A stretch of 57,986 bases of DNA from Akkermansiaceae bacterium (lineage in GTDB: Bacteria; Verrucomicrobiota; Verrucomicrobiia; Verrucomicrobiales; Akkermansiaceae). The stretch is from positions 1-57,986 of the forward strand of contig JABDRB010000008.1 of assembly GCA_013041925.1 (NCBI GenBank), in the 5' to 3' direction. The notes under the pieces are model-generated. The model was given only the letters and a program-made list of their open reading frames with translations. It was not told where the DNA came from and made no database searches. Every line of letters begins with the position of its first letter. The stretch's first letter is position 1. Below, one piece after another: positions 18,064-26,821 of the stretch. The position numbers were made by a program, and so were the translations under genes.

Positions 18064-20340
18064 TCAGGAGAGAACGCGGACCCTGTAGACCGCCGCAGGG
18101 GCGCCGTGAGTCGCGAGCACCCGAAGCGTTAGCTTCTCCGTAAGCCGAGCATCCGCAAATACTTGTTCGTAGCGAGCCGATCGGTGCCCGCGAACTTCTG
18201 AGATCACGTTTCCATCGCCATCCACCAGGTCAAAATCACGGACCATGAACGGTGCCACCTCATCGGCGTGGGTCATGAGAACACTTTCCATGGGGTGATC
18301 CCAGTCGGGGTCAAATTCAATGATCAGCCGCCGAATAGAAACAGGATCTGCCCAAGACAAGGTGAGTTCAGGTTGCTTATCTTCAGTGTCAGCGACCCAG
18401 GCATTGGGCATTTCGGTGGGGCGTGCCGGGCCATGTTGCACATGCTCGGGTCCAAAAACATCCAAGGCGGACGAGAGTGTGATGGCGAGATTGTGGCCAT
18501 CGGGGCGGCGTTGAGGGAGCATGAACTCGAAGGTATCAATCCCGATCCCAGCGGGTGGTTCCTGCACGGAGGAGGTGGCCACCGCCTTGTTGAAGGCATT
18601 GCTCACCGCAAGAATCCCGGGGAGTCGTTGGTCGCTGAGTCGGACTCGAACCGCCGGTTGCTCGTTGAGCTTGATGAAATGATAGCCACCTCGACTGACT
18701 GGTTGTTGGAATGTCACCTCGATCGATGATTCGCCTTCAGAAAAGGCAATCTCGACCTCGTCAATGCGTTCATCAGGAGTGAAGTTGCCAGCCTTGGCAC
18801 TGCGCAATAGCTCGGCCTGCAATTGGCCCGCATGGTCGGCAGAGATTTCAAACGTCATGCTCGGGCAAGCCCCTTGTGGCAGCGGCAACAGCATCGCCCA
18901 GCCGCTATCGAGGCGAAGCCACTCTCCGCTGGCAGGGATTTGGCGCAGCTGCAGCTTCGAGCTCGCCGTGATGCTCGCAGAGGCGACAAGGTCGTCTGAG
19001 TCAACGGGATGAATGCCCGGCAGGAGTTGGCCGCTGCGGTCGAGTCGGGTTTGCAGGTCATGCAAAGCATCCCCCTGGGTCAGATCACGCGGTTGACAAC
19101 CGCGGTTGAGGCAAACGGCTGCGGCCGTGCCTACCGCTTGTCCACCCGCCGCGCAGGTCGCCATCACGCGGCTTGAGCCGAAGGCGACATGCGTGGCGCT
19201 GATGATGCGCCCCGCTAGAAACAGGTTCGGGATATGATAGCTGTAAAAGGAGCGCATCGGGATTCCGTAGACTCCCTTGGCATGCCATTGGGTGCAGCTG
19301 GGTAAGTCAGAGTAAACGCCATCGGCTGGATGCAGGTCCAGCGCCCAGCCGCCATGTGCAACGACGTCATCATGCGCACGTTGCTCCACCACATCTTGTT
19401 GGCGTAGCAGGTAGTCCCCCTCAAAGCGTCGGCTTTCCCGCTTGCCTGGAATTTGCCCGACCCATTCCAGCGCCATCGTTTCAGTTTCAGGGTATTCACC
19501 TGAATTTTTCATGTGATCCCAGATGCCGTAAACCACCTTCCAGAGCTCCCACTTGATGTCCTCGGTCTTGTGCACCGTATCGAGTCGGCCACCATACTCA
19601 ATCCACCAAAAATTGCAGCCCTGCATGTTGGCGTTGATTTTCCGACATTGCGCGATTTTTGTGACATCCTTGAGCGCCCAGCTCGGAGCGGTGAAGTTGA
19701 CCGGGGTGCCGACATCTTTGGTGTAAAAGTAGAGCGAGTGGCCGAGCAAACTGCCAAAGCTTTCGTCGGGCGCAAAGCCCTCGCCAAATTCGTCTTTCGA
19801 CTCGGCGCCCATGCGAAAAGCCGCGCCGCTGAGAAACCCGACGATCCCGTCACCCGACGCATCGCAGAAGTAGGGCGCGCGTAAGAGGTAACGGACGGAG
19901 TTCTGTGAGCAAAATGCGGTGACGGACGTGATTTCATCCGTGGCTCCTTTTTCAACTTCATACACCGCCGTGTTGAGCAATAGCGTGATGTTAGGCTCCT
20001 CGACGACTTTTTCCAGCAAGATGGTGTCTAAGATATACGGGTGACCTTGACGGTTGCGGTAGAGGTTTTCCTCAAGGAGCTCATTGATGATGCCGCCTTC
20101 ACGTGACCAGCGGTTGTTGTTGCCCATGTGGGACGTTGCGCCAAGCACCCAGAGGCGCACTTCGCTCGATGCGTTGCCGCCGAGCATGGGACGGTCCTGA
20201 ACGAGAGTCACGCGCAGACCCTCGCGGGCAGCGGCAATCGCCGCACAGGTGCCGGCAAGGCCACCGCCGACCACGACCAAGTCCGATTCAGGTGTTTCCG
20301 TTTGAAGTTGCCGGGCTGCGGCTGGTGTTTCGTGAATCAT
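18064..20340 (-). CDS. FAD-dependent oxidoreductase with C-terminal beta domain
   Basis: 758 aa. The N-terminal ~450 residues are an FAD_oxidored (PF12831-like) flavoprotein: dinucleotide site VVGGGLAGTCAAIAAA near 22-37, then MLGGNASSE and the late FLAGRIISATHVAFGSSRVMAT segment. The remaining ~300 residues look like two beta-sandwich domains. No signal peptide, so probably cytosolic. Its start overlaps the end of the upstream SSS transporter by 4 bp (ATGA type), so the two are translationally coupled. The pairing suggests oxidation of the imported solute, but the substrate is unknown. Planctomycetes and Verrucomicrobia carry many uncharacterised relatives. Confidence 0.85.
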   Translation of the reverse strand: MIHETPAAARQLQTETPESDLVVVGGGLAGTCAAIAAAREGLRVTLVQDRPMLGGNASSEVRLWVLGATSHMGNNNRWSREGGIINELLEENLYRNRQGHPYILDTILLEKVVEEPNITLLLNTAVYEVEKGATDEITSVTAFCSQNSVRYLLRAPYFCDASGDGIVGFLSGAAFRMGAESKDEFGEGFAPDESFGSLLGHSLYFYTKDVGTPVNFTAPSWALKDVTKIAQCRKINANMQGCNFWWIEYGGRLDTVHKTEDIKWELWKVVYGIWDHMKNSGEYPETETMALEWVGQIPGKRESRRFEGDYLLRQQDVVEQRAHDDVVAHGGWALDLHPADGVYSDLPSCTQWHAKGVYGIPMRSFYSYHIPNLFLAGRIISATHVAFGSSRVMATCAAGGQAVGTAAAVCLNRGCQPRDLTQGDALHDLQTRLDRSGQLLPGIHPVDSDDLVASASITASSKLQLRQIPASGEWLRLDSGWAMLLPLPQGACPSMTFEISADHAGQLQAELLRSAKAGNFTPDERIDEVEIAFSEGESSIEVTFQQPVSRGGYHFIKLNEQPAVRVRLSDQRLPGILAVSNAFNKAVATSSVQEPPAGIGIDTFEFMLPQRRPDGHNLAITLSSALDVFGPEHVQHGPARPTEMPNAWVADTEDKQPELTLSWADPVSIRRLIIEFDPDWDHPMESVLMTHADEVAPFMVRDFDLVDGDGNVISEVRGHRSARYEQVFADARLTEKLTLRVLATHGAPAAVYRVRVLS

Positions 20341-22070
20341 GGTGTGTGTTTCGCGTTAAGGTATTTGGCGATGATGAGAATAGCAACGCCGATGCTGATC
20401 GTCAGAAGGGAAAAAAGAAGGAGAATGGCGCGCTGGCTAGGATTGAATGGCAGTAGACCTGTCAGCCCAGCACCCAGCACCACCATGCTCCAGCCGACAA
20501 TCCGAGCTGGTGAAGTATCGGCGACGACTTTGCGTTGCGCGGATGATTCGAGCTCGCGGGTTTCAAGTGCTTCGATACGCGACCAATGTTTGTCCACTCC
20601 ACGGGCACGCAGATGGGCAATGAGGACAATCACCACCGGCAGGACCACCCCGACAAAGACTTTGGATTGGTTGAAGAGCCATTGGCCAACCACACTATGC
20701 TCGGGTGCTTTGATCAGTCCGAAATGCAGTGCCAGACCGAGCGGGATGCAGATGCCTGCTGTGCACCAGAGTGCCCCCACATTCACCCGCTTGCTAAGTA
20801 GCCCGATGAGGATGGGAGCCAACAAGGGCACCACCATCAACTCGGTGATCGAGATGATGACTTTTTCCGCACCACCCAGCATCGGAATACACAACGCAAT
20901 CCCCGCAATGAGGGTGCCCAGCAGAAGCGTAAACCCCCTGCCAGCCCGCAAAAGACCTTGTTCGGTTATCTTGCTCCTTAAGGGGCGGTAGATGTCGTGC
21001 GTGAGGACGCCCGAGAACACATTGAGTTGCGAGCTGATCAGACTGGCGGTGGCAGAAAACATGGCCGCCATCATCAGCCCCACCATGCCAATGGGTAACA
21101 CGTTTTTACACGATTTGATGTAGGCCTCCTCTTTCATCACTCGGACCATCTCGTCCGTGGCATCCGCTGGGATCGGGCTTTGCACGCGCCAGAGTAAGGG
21201 CGGTAGCAGCCAGAGAAAGGGGGAAAATAGATAGAGCACTCCGAAGAGGATGGTGCCGCGCCGAGCATCACGTGGCGAGGGCACACAGAGGTAGCGCTGC
21301 ACAAAGGCAAACTCAGCACCAATCATGAAGTAGTGAATGATCACCCAACCAAAGAGGAAAAACCACGTGTAGCGTGGCCCAGAGGTAAACGAAAGAAATC
21401 CCTCCGGAGCTTGGGCGATGAATCCGCCCAAGCCACCGATATCGAGCATGATCAACACCACCACAAAAACCACCGCAATGTTCAGCACGATAAACTGAAT
21501 CACATCAGTCATCAGCACCGCCCACAATCCACCAATCATCGTGTAGAGTATGACAACGGCACCAAAGACGAGGATAGCCGTGACCAGTTGTGGAGGCATG
21601 CCTTCCACGTTACTCGCCGTGTTGTCACCACTGGTGACGGCAACCGTGAGCGTGGCGATGGCGTAGAGCGCACCAGCGGCACCCACGAGACGAAAGATCA
21701 TCATCGACCAGGTATAGAAATGCAGTGCCCCTTTTCCAAAGCGCCGCTCAACAAATTCGGCGGGGGTGCGCACGCCGAGTCGCTTCCATTTCCCTGCCAC
21801 GGTGTAGCCCGCCAGTAGGGCAGCGATACCGTAACATAGGTTCACCAAGATCGCGACCAATCCGTGTTCGTAGGCCATCCCGCCCCACACCACAAAGGTG
21901 TTGGCGGAAAACATCGTCATAAATGCACTCAGCCCACTGGCCCACCATGGCGACGAGCCCCCTGCGGCAAAGAGATCCGAGGTGTTACGCACCTTGCGAC
22001 CGAGAAGCACCCCGATACCAACGGTGCCAATGAGATAGAGTGTGAGGACGGTCCAGTCAGCGGCGTGCAT
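20337..22070 (-). CDS. Sodium:solute symporter (SSS family)
   Basis: 577 aa, ~13-14 predicted membrane segments, starting MHAADWTVLTLYLIGTVGIG. The segments GRKVRNTSDLFAAGG, FSANTFVVWGGMAYEHG and TPAEFVERRFG are typical of the SSS (SLC5) family. It couples Na+ to uptake of sugars, sialic acid, amino acids or similar; the solute is not predictable. First gene of a two-gene minus-strand operon with the FAD oxidoreductase, overlapping it by 4 bp. The AraC gene and PEP-CTERM gene lie just to the right. Confidence 0.92.
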   Translation of the reverse strand: MHAADWTVLTLYLIGTVGIGVLLGRKVRNTSDLFAAGGSSPWWASGLSAFMTMFSANTFVVWGGMAYEHGLVAILVNLCYGIAALLAGYTVAGKWKRLGVRTPAEFVERRFGKGALHFYTWSMMIFRLVGAAGALYAIATLTVAVTSGDNTASNVEGMPPQLVTAILVFGAVVILYTMIGGLWAVLMTDVIQFIVLNIAVVFVVVLIMLDIGGLGGFIAQAPEGFLSFTSGPRYTWFFLFGWVIIHYFMIGAEFAFVQRYLCVPSPRDARRGTILFGVLYLFSPFLWLLPPLLWRVQSPIPADATDEMVRVMKEEAYIKSCKNVLPIGMVGLMMAAMFSATASLISSQLNVFSGVLTHDIYRPLRSKITEQGLLRAGRGFTLLLGTLIAGIALCIPMLGGAEKVIISITELMVVPLLAPILIGLLSKRVNVGALWCTAGICIPLGLALHFGLIKAPEHSVVGQWLFNQSKVFVGVVLPVVIVLIAHLRARGVDKHWSRIEALETRELESSAQRKVVADTSPARIVGWSMVVLGAGLTGLLPFNPSQRAILLLFSLLTISIGVAILIIAKYLNAKHTP

Positions 22071-22188
22071 CTTTTAAGTTATGTGAGAGAACAATGTGCC
22101 CAACCTTCAACACGAAGAATGTTGCATTAGAAATGATAGTAAATTGCTGGTGGATGATCTGTAAAGTCTTCCGTTTGATCTATGACCG

Positions 22189-22222
22189 AAAAAAGCCGTC
22201 ACAGTTAACCTGCGACGACTTT
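22189..22222 (-). terminator. Rho-independent terminator after the PEP-CTERM gene
   Basis: Arms AAAGCCGTC (22192-22200) and GACGACTTT (22214-22222) pair with one G-U, extended by CAG/CTG, around a short TTAAC loop. On the minus strand the stem runs into six T. It lies about 30 bp past the stop of the minus-strand PEP-CTERM gene, the right place and orientation. Confidence 0.75.
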
Positions 22223-22249
22223 GAAAAGGGTCCACCTTGATGAGGTTTA

Positions 22250-22957
22250 TCAGGATTTACGGCGACGCAGTATGAGCATGAAACCCGAAAGGCCAATCAG
22301 AACTGCAGAGCTGGGCTCAGGGACGGGGATGCCGGTAATTACAATATCGTCGAGGTAAGTACTATGGCTGTTTGCTGTACCGCCGTTATACCAACGGAAT
22401 TTCGCGGTATCGGTAAACGTATAGGTTCCCGAGCTCAGCGTTACGGTCTGATCCGCATACCAACGGGTCACTTCGTAGTCAGGATTGGTAGGAGTGGCTC
22501 CCGCTACATAAGCAGTACCTGTATGCGTCTTGACGGTCTGAGTATCGGAAAAATTACCCAATGCTGAATACTCAAGTCGCATAGTGCGCCCCACCATGTT
22601 AGAGTTAAAAAGCATTGCATATGAAACCTCAACTGAGGTGTATGCACCAGTGGCTAGAGCAAGTGGGTTAGCCAATTCGAATCTGCCTGATGAAGACCTG
22701 ATGCGAACATGCTTGCCCGACGGGTCTGACCCAGATCCTGGGCCGCCGGTGCTAGCGATATTAGCAACATCTGTGAAAGCATTAGAAGTAGGGCTTGTAT
22801 AGTCAGTATTGGCCCAATCACTGGTCGTGGTCGTAGCTTCCCAATCCTCACTGCTGAGAATCGTCGCGGCTGAGACCTGAGAACTAGTGATGATGGCTCC
22901 CAGCAGAATGGATGGAATGCATTTCATTGTGGGGGGCTTCTTTATTGTAATGTTCAT
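22250..22957 (-). CDS. PEP-CTERM sorting domain protein
   Basis: 235 aa exported protein. An N-terminal signal peptide (GAIITSSQVSA) precedes a ~180-residue beta-rich domain of unknown function, similar in style to lectin-like or jelly-roll exoproteins. The C-terminus is a textbook PEP-CTERM tail: VPEPSS, a hydrophobic stretch and RRRKS. It would be recognised by an exosortase (not in this window), usually with exopolysaccharide export. An inner ATG at 22927 (MKCIPSILLG) is an equally good start. Has its own terminator. It is transcribed away from the AraC gene. Confidence 0.88.
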   Translation of the reverse strand: MNITIKKPPTMKCIPSILLGAIITSSQVSAATILSSEDWEATTTTSDWANTDYTSPTSNAFTDVANIASTGGPGSGSDPSGKHVRIRSSSGRFELANPLALATGAYTSVEVSYAMLFNSNMVGRTMRLEYSALGNFSDTQTVKTHTGTAYVAGATPTNPDYEVTRWYADQTVTLSSGTYTFTDTAKFRWYNGGTANSHSTYLDDIVITGIPVPEPSSAVLIGLSGFMLILRRRKS

Positions 22958-23052
22958 ATGGATGAGTGGTTTCCGTTGAATAACGAGGTGGTTTTAATCA
23001 AACGACGATGAAATAATTACCCCCCTCACCCGAGTTTGTAAAATAAAAATGA

Positions 23053-23080
23053 TTGCATTATTTAAATTTTTTATTATACA
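23053..23080 (+). promoter_or_regulatory. Candidate promoter of the AraC gene
   Basis: TTGCAT (23053-23058) and TATACA (23075-23080), 16 bp apart, in the very AT-rich 178-bp divergent gap between the PEP-CTERM and AraC genes. Reads rightward to the AraC gene. Spacing is one base short of ideal. Confidence 0.4.
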
Positions 23081-23084
23081 TTCC

Positions 23085-23097
23085 GATCATTATGATC
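23085..23097. promoter_or_regulatory. 13-bp inverted repeat, possible operator
   Basis: GATCAT-T-ATGATC is a perfect inverted repeat directly downstream of the candidate promoter and 38 bp before the AraC start codon. Position fits an operator for autoregulation; AraC proteins more often bind direct repeats, so another regulator is possible. Confidence 0.35.
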
Positions 23098-23135
23098 CCC
23101 CTCCCTAGAACATTCTCCACCCCTCTCCCTCAACC

Positions 23136-23993
23136 ATGCTCTACCGTGACTGGCTCAATTTAAAAGTAAATCTGCTGTGGTGCCACAATCAGCCCGTAGC
23201 GAGCGGCCACCCTGATTCTGGTCGAGTGTTGCGTTCCGAAAATTATACCAATGCTGGAGCATGGCTGGTGCGTGAAGGGTGGGCGCAAGTGGAGCATGAC
23301 GGGGAATGCCACCGGGCAGATTCAGGCGAATGGCTGATTGTTAAACCAGGTCCACGGGTTCAGAGTTTTTCCGCTGACGCACGCCTGATCTCGATCGCTT
23401 TTGAAGCGCGGTGGCCGGACGGCTCCCACTTGTTTCATGATGGACTGAGCCTGGTGGTGGATGATCCAGAAAAATCCCTCACACTGGAAAAGCGGGTCCG
23501 CCCGATTCTCAATACCATGAAGCAAGTCAACCCCGACACCTGGGACGCACGCGATCATGAGGTGGATTTTACACTATTCTTGAAGTTAGAACGTTTGCTT
23601 TGTCTGTGGTTGAGCACACTATCGGACATCCTCCGCAACGATGGCATAGCGCATTCCGGTCACGGAGGGGTTGACCCGCGCGTCCGTGCTGCCATTGACC
23701 AGCTCCAGGCTGCGGACCTCGGTCAACCCATCGACACCGAACACTTAGCCACCCTATTGCAGCTCAGCCAAAACCACCTCATCCGCCTGTTTCGGCGCGA
23801 TCTGCAGACAACCCCTGTGCAATATTGGAATCGCTTGCGCGTTGAGCATGCCCGCCGACGATTGCTCCAACCAGATGCTGGCGTGAAACAAGTCGCCTTG
23901 GAGCTCGGCTTCACTTATCTGTCCCATTTTTCTAAATGGTTTAAACGCCACACAGGAATCACGCCAAGAGAGGCGACAAAGAAGGAAGGATGA
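23136..23993 (+). CDS. AraC family transcriptional regulator
   Basis: 285 aa. The N-terminal ~170 residues are a cupin-like sensing domain (WLVREGWAQVEHDGECHRADSGEWLIVKP, cited in part). The C-terminal ~100 residues carry two helix-turn-helix units: HLATLLQLSQNHLIRLFRRD and VKQVALELGFTYLSHFSKWFK. Cytosolic one-component regulator, probably activated by a sugar. It sits between the SSS/FAD operon and the GH9-like gene, the likely targets. Confidence 0.92.
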   Translation: MLYRDWLNLKVNLLWCHNQPVASGHPDSGRVLRSENYTNAGAWLVREGWAQVEHDGECHRADSGEWLIVKPGPRVQSFSADARLISIAFEARWPDGSHLFHDGLSLVVDDPEKSLTLEKRVRPILNTMKQVNPDTWDARDHEVDFTLFLKLERLLCLWLSTLSDILRNDGIAHSGHGGVDPRVRAAIDQLQAADLGQPIDTEHLATLLQLSQNHLIRLFRRDLQTTPVQYWNRLRVEHARRRLLQPDAGVKQVALELGFTYLSHFSKWFKRHTGITPREATKKEG

Positions 23994-24159
23994 TCAAGCA
24001 CAGCTGAGGTGACGATGTATAACTTATCGTTTAAAATATATGAATGAATACCCATGACAATGCAGCGAATCTCGATAGGGTCATGATTATTCAACCCGCA
24101 CGCATCGAGCTCCCCACCTGGGGATGACGATCGACTCCACGTCCCCAAAACTTCTTCCC

Positions 24160-26520
24160 ATGATCACCACCATTTCAAAATTCAGTCTGCTCGGCATCAT
24201 CGCGACCCACGCCATCGTGACGACCGCCATCGGTGAGGTGTTGCCGCTCAGTTCGAGTGCAAAAATCGTCGCCAGCTCCGTGCGAGACGGGTTCCCTGCA
24301 TCACACGTTACCGATGGTAAGGTGTCAGATGCTTCCCGCTGGTTGAGCCAACCGAGCGATACGCCGCACCTGCTCACCTTTACCTTTCCAGACCGCCATG
24401 AGTTTGCGGGGATCCATCTGTATTCTGGATTCGGCGCCGGTGACGCCATCGTCGACTTTCATGTTGAATTTCTAAGCAACGACCAATGGGTCAAGGTGCC
24501 CTCATGTCAAATTACGGGCAACACATCCACGGCGCTCCGTTTACCATTCGATGACACCCTCAAGGTGGAGGGAAACTCGTTACGCTTGGTAATTTCAAAA
24601 AGCAAAGGCAACATCGCACGCATCAAGGAGGTGGTCATCTGGCCCGCTGGCGCAGATAATCTCCCACAATTGAAACACAAAGTGAAGGCGGCGCCGACTC
24701 CTTCCCATGATGCAGCCGAAGCAAACATAGCGCCGATCTACCTCAACCAAGCAGGGTTTAACCATGCGGCGCCAAAACGCTTCACGGCTCCGACCCTCAA
24801 CGATGGCACCCCATTCCAAATCCTATCAGCCGAAGGAAAGGACATCGTTTACAAGGGAACCATCACCAACCACCGTGGTGATTTCACTGATTTCAACCCA
24901 ACGGAGAAACGTGATTGGGTGCTGGTCGCTGGCGGCCACCCATCGGTGCCATTCACCGTAGCCACCCACCATTTTGAAAAAATCACCTATCAGCTTGCGC
25001 TCGATTTCATGATTGATAGCCGTCACCACGTGGGCGACTCGCGGAAACCTGCACGCGGATCCTATTCATGGCGAGATGATCATCATTTTGGATGGACCTT
25101 ATCCACTCTGGTGCCGATGTGGCTATCCAACCCATCTGCTTGGCAAAATTTACCTTCTCAAGTTCGTTACGAGAAATCTGATGACCGGAACCTGTGGGGC
25201 GCGCTGGCACCTTACTCAAAGGACGCACCGGATCTGGTGAAGTTGATTCACTGGGGCGCTGATGTCATCGTCACCAAAAAGCTCGAGCATGAATTGCTCA
25301 AGTCCGAGTTGGCCTACTTCCTCTATGCCTGGCCATGGATGAAGCAATGGCTACCTGAACAGAACCGGGCAGCCGTGATGGCTTACGTCAACGAGGTTTG
25401 GGATCAACCCACTGTATCGCGCAAGTACCCCTATGATGAGTCTCCAGCTGATGGTCACAACCTTCTGGCACTCAAACAAAAAGTTGGATCGACGAAAGGT
25501 GCCTACCCTCCAGGATTTAGCGTAGAGCCCAATCTCTTAATGCATGAAGTCTGCCAACGTGCAGGCAACCCCAACGCTGAGCGATATTTTCAGGCCGCAT
25601 TCCGCCAGGTCGAGTGGATGGTGAAGCATCTCGACTGGGAGGATCCGCAAGTGACCAAAGGGCAGCGTATGAGCGAACACCGAACCATTCCCGGCATGGC
25701 CATGTTCCTCCGCATGCATCCCGAGCGCGCGCCTGTTGGCTTGCGTGATAAAATCAAAGACTGGGCACGCGTGATGGTTCGCAGGTCAGACAACATGTGG
25801 GACTTTCGTAAACTCACCGATGAGGGTGACTGGACACCATCGGGGCCAAAGCGCACACAGTGGAACGAAGTAGGAAATGTGGTCGGATTCCCAGCCTGCG
25901 CCATCGCCGCGGCATCGGTTCTTGATCAGGATACAAACCTCTCAAAACGGCTCGGCCAATTGGTCTGGTCCCACTTCGATAACTGCTTCGGTCGCAACCC
26001 GACAGGTCGCCACTTTTCATACGATGCGCCTCGTGAAATTGAGGGAGTGGAATGGGGGTGGTACAGCTACCACAAGGGAGGGATTGGCCAGTTGGCAAAG
26101 AGCCGCTTCGTTCTAGATGGTGCACCCAAACGCCAGCACTACCCATACCACCCCGAAGTTGGAAACGTCGGCTGGTCCGAAGGCTGGATTCAATTCAACA
26201 CCGCCTTCAACCTGAGCCTCGCCTACCTCGCTCAGCATACCACCAAGATCCTAGTGACTCCACACGGGGAACAACTCAAAATTCAGATTGAAGGGGCACT
26301 CAACCTTAACCCCAAGCAGAGGGAGCGCGTGACGGTGAAAATCGAGGTGGATGGTCGAGTTCAACCATGTGTAACGATCGAGGAATCCTCACCCGACTCG
26401 GGCAAGTTTACCAAACTCATCAAGCGGCCGCAGGGAGACACGCTGAAGGTCATCTATGGTCATGGGTTTCTTCGCTCATCCACCACGTTCCGACTTGGAT
26501 CCGCCAAAGCCACACATTGA
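24160..26520 (+). CDS. GH9-like glycoside hydrolase with N-terminal discoidin-like domain
   Basis: 786 aa from the ATG at 24160, which opens a signal peptide; an upstream ATG at 24124 adds 12 residues before it. First a ~130-residue F5/8C-like beta domain (SSVRDGFPASHVTDGKVSD and FTFPDRHEFAGIHLYSG). Then an immunoglobulin-like module starting IYLNQAGFN, the hallmark entry of GH9 N-terminal domains. A ~450-residue helical (six-hairpin type) region follows, with WRDDHHFGW where GH9 has its Asp pair, and NCFGRNPTGRHFSY matching the GH9 'GRNP' segment. A Glu in WSEGWIQFN may be the acid. GH9 enzymes cleave beta-glucans, but distant members act on other chains, so the substrate is open. Confidence 0.7.
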   Translation: MITTISKFSLLGIIATHAIVTTAIGEVLPLSSSAKIVASSVRDGFPASHVTDGKVSDASRWLSQPSDTPHLLTFTFPDRHEFAGIHLYSGFGAGDAIVDFHVEFLSNDQWVKVPSCQITGNTSTALRLPFDDTLKVEGNSLRLVISKSKGNIARIKEVVIWPAGADNLPQLKHKVKAAPTPSHDAAEANIAPIYLNQAGFNHAAPKRFTAPTLNDGTPFQILSAEGKDIVYKGTITNHRGDFTDFNPTEKRDWVLVAGGHPSVPFTVATHHFEKITYQLALDFMIDSRHHVGDSRKPARGSYSWRDDHHFGWTLSTLVPMWLSNPSAWQNLPSQVRYEKSDDRNLWGALAPYSKDAPDLVKLIHWGADVIVTKKLEHELLKSELAYFLYAWPWMKQWLPEQNRAAVMAYVNEVWDQPTVSRKYPYDESPADGHNLLALKQKVGSTKGAYPPGFSVEPNLLMHEVCQRAGNPNAERYFQAAFRQVEWMVKHLDWEDPQVTKGQRMSEHRTIPGMAMFLRMHPERAPVGLRDKIKDWARVMVRRSDNMWDFRKLTDEGDWTPSGPKRTQWNEVGNVVGFPACAIAAASVLDQDTNLSKRLGQLVWSHFDNCFGRNPTGRHFSYDAPREIEGVEWGWYSYHKGGIGQLAKSRFVLDGAPKRQHYPYHPEVGNVGWSEGWIQFNTAFNLSLAYLAQHTTKILVTPHGEQLKIQIEGALNLNPKQRERVTVKIEVDGRVQPCVTIEESSPDSGKFTKLIKRPQGDTLKVIYGHGFLRSSTTFRLGSAKATH

Positions 26521-26821
26521 TCGTCTCATCGGAGGTTTTTCTAGCTAACCCCACTGATTGCTGGCACCGCAGCCCCTATCAATGGTTGCCCACACGCCAA
26601 CTGCCGAGAATGACGCTCATCGACTTGATTTCAGCCGACACTCGAGGGGCGAAGATCAACGACGGAGCTGGCCGAAAGACCGTGAAGAAAGGTTCTGCGT
26701 GAAACAAGCATGGCGTTCATCGACTACCAGATAAAACCAGCTTCTCTCAGTTGAATTCCATGAGTCAATCGACCATGGTTGCGAGGTTTATTTCGCGCAT
26801 ACATGGAACCAATAAACGGCG
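26521..26821. other. Intergenic region with no supported gene
   Basis: 301 bp between the convergent GH9-like gene (plus) and the FAD oxidoreductase (minus). I see no coding region with family features, no strong hairpin with a T-run and no repeat. Confidence 0.5.

Noticed and set aside
26521-26821. Possible gene remnant between the GH9-like and FAD oxidoreductase genes
   Set aside because: Short open frames there show no family pattern and mostly continue as shadows of the GH9-like gene.
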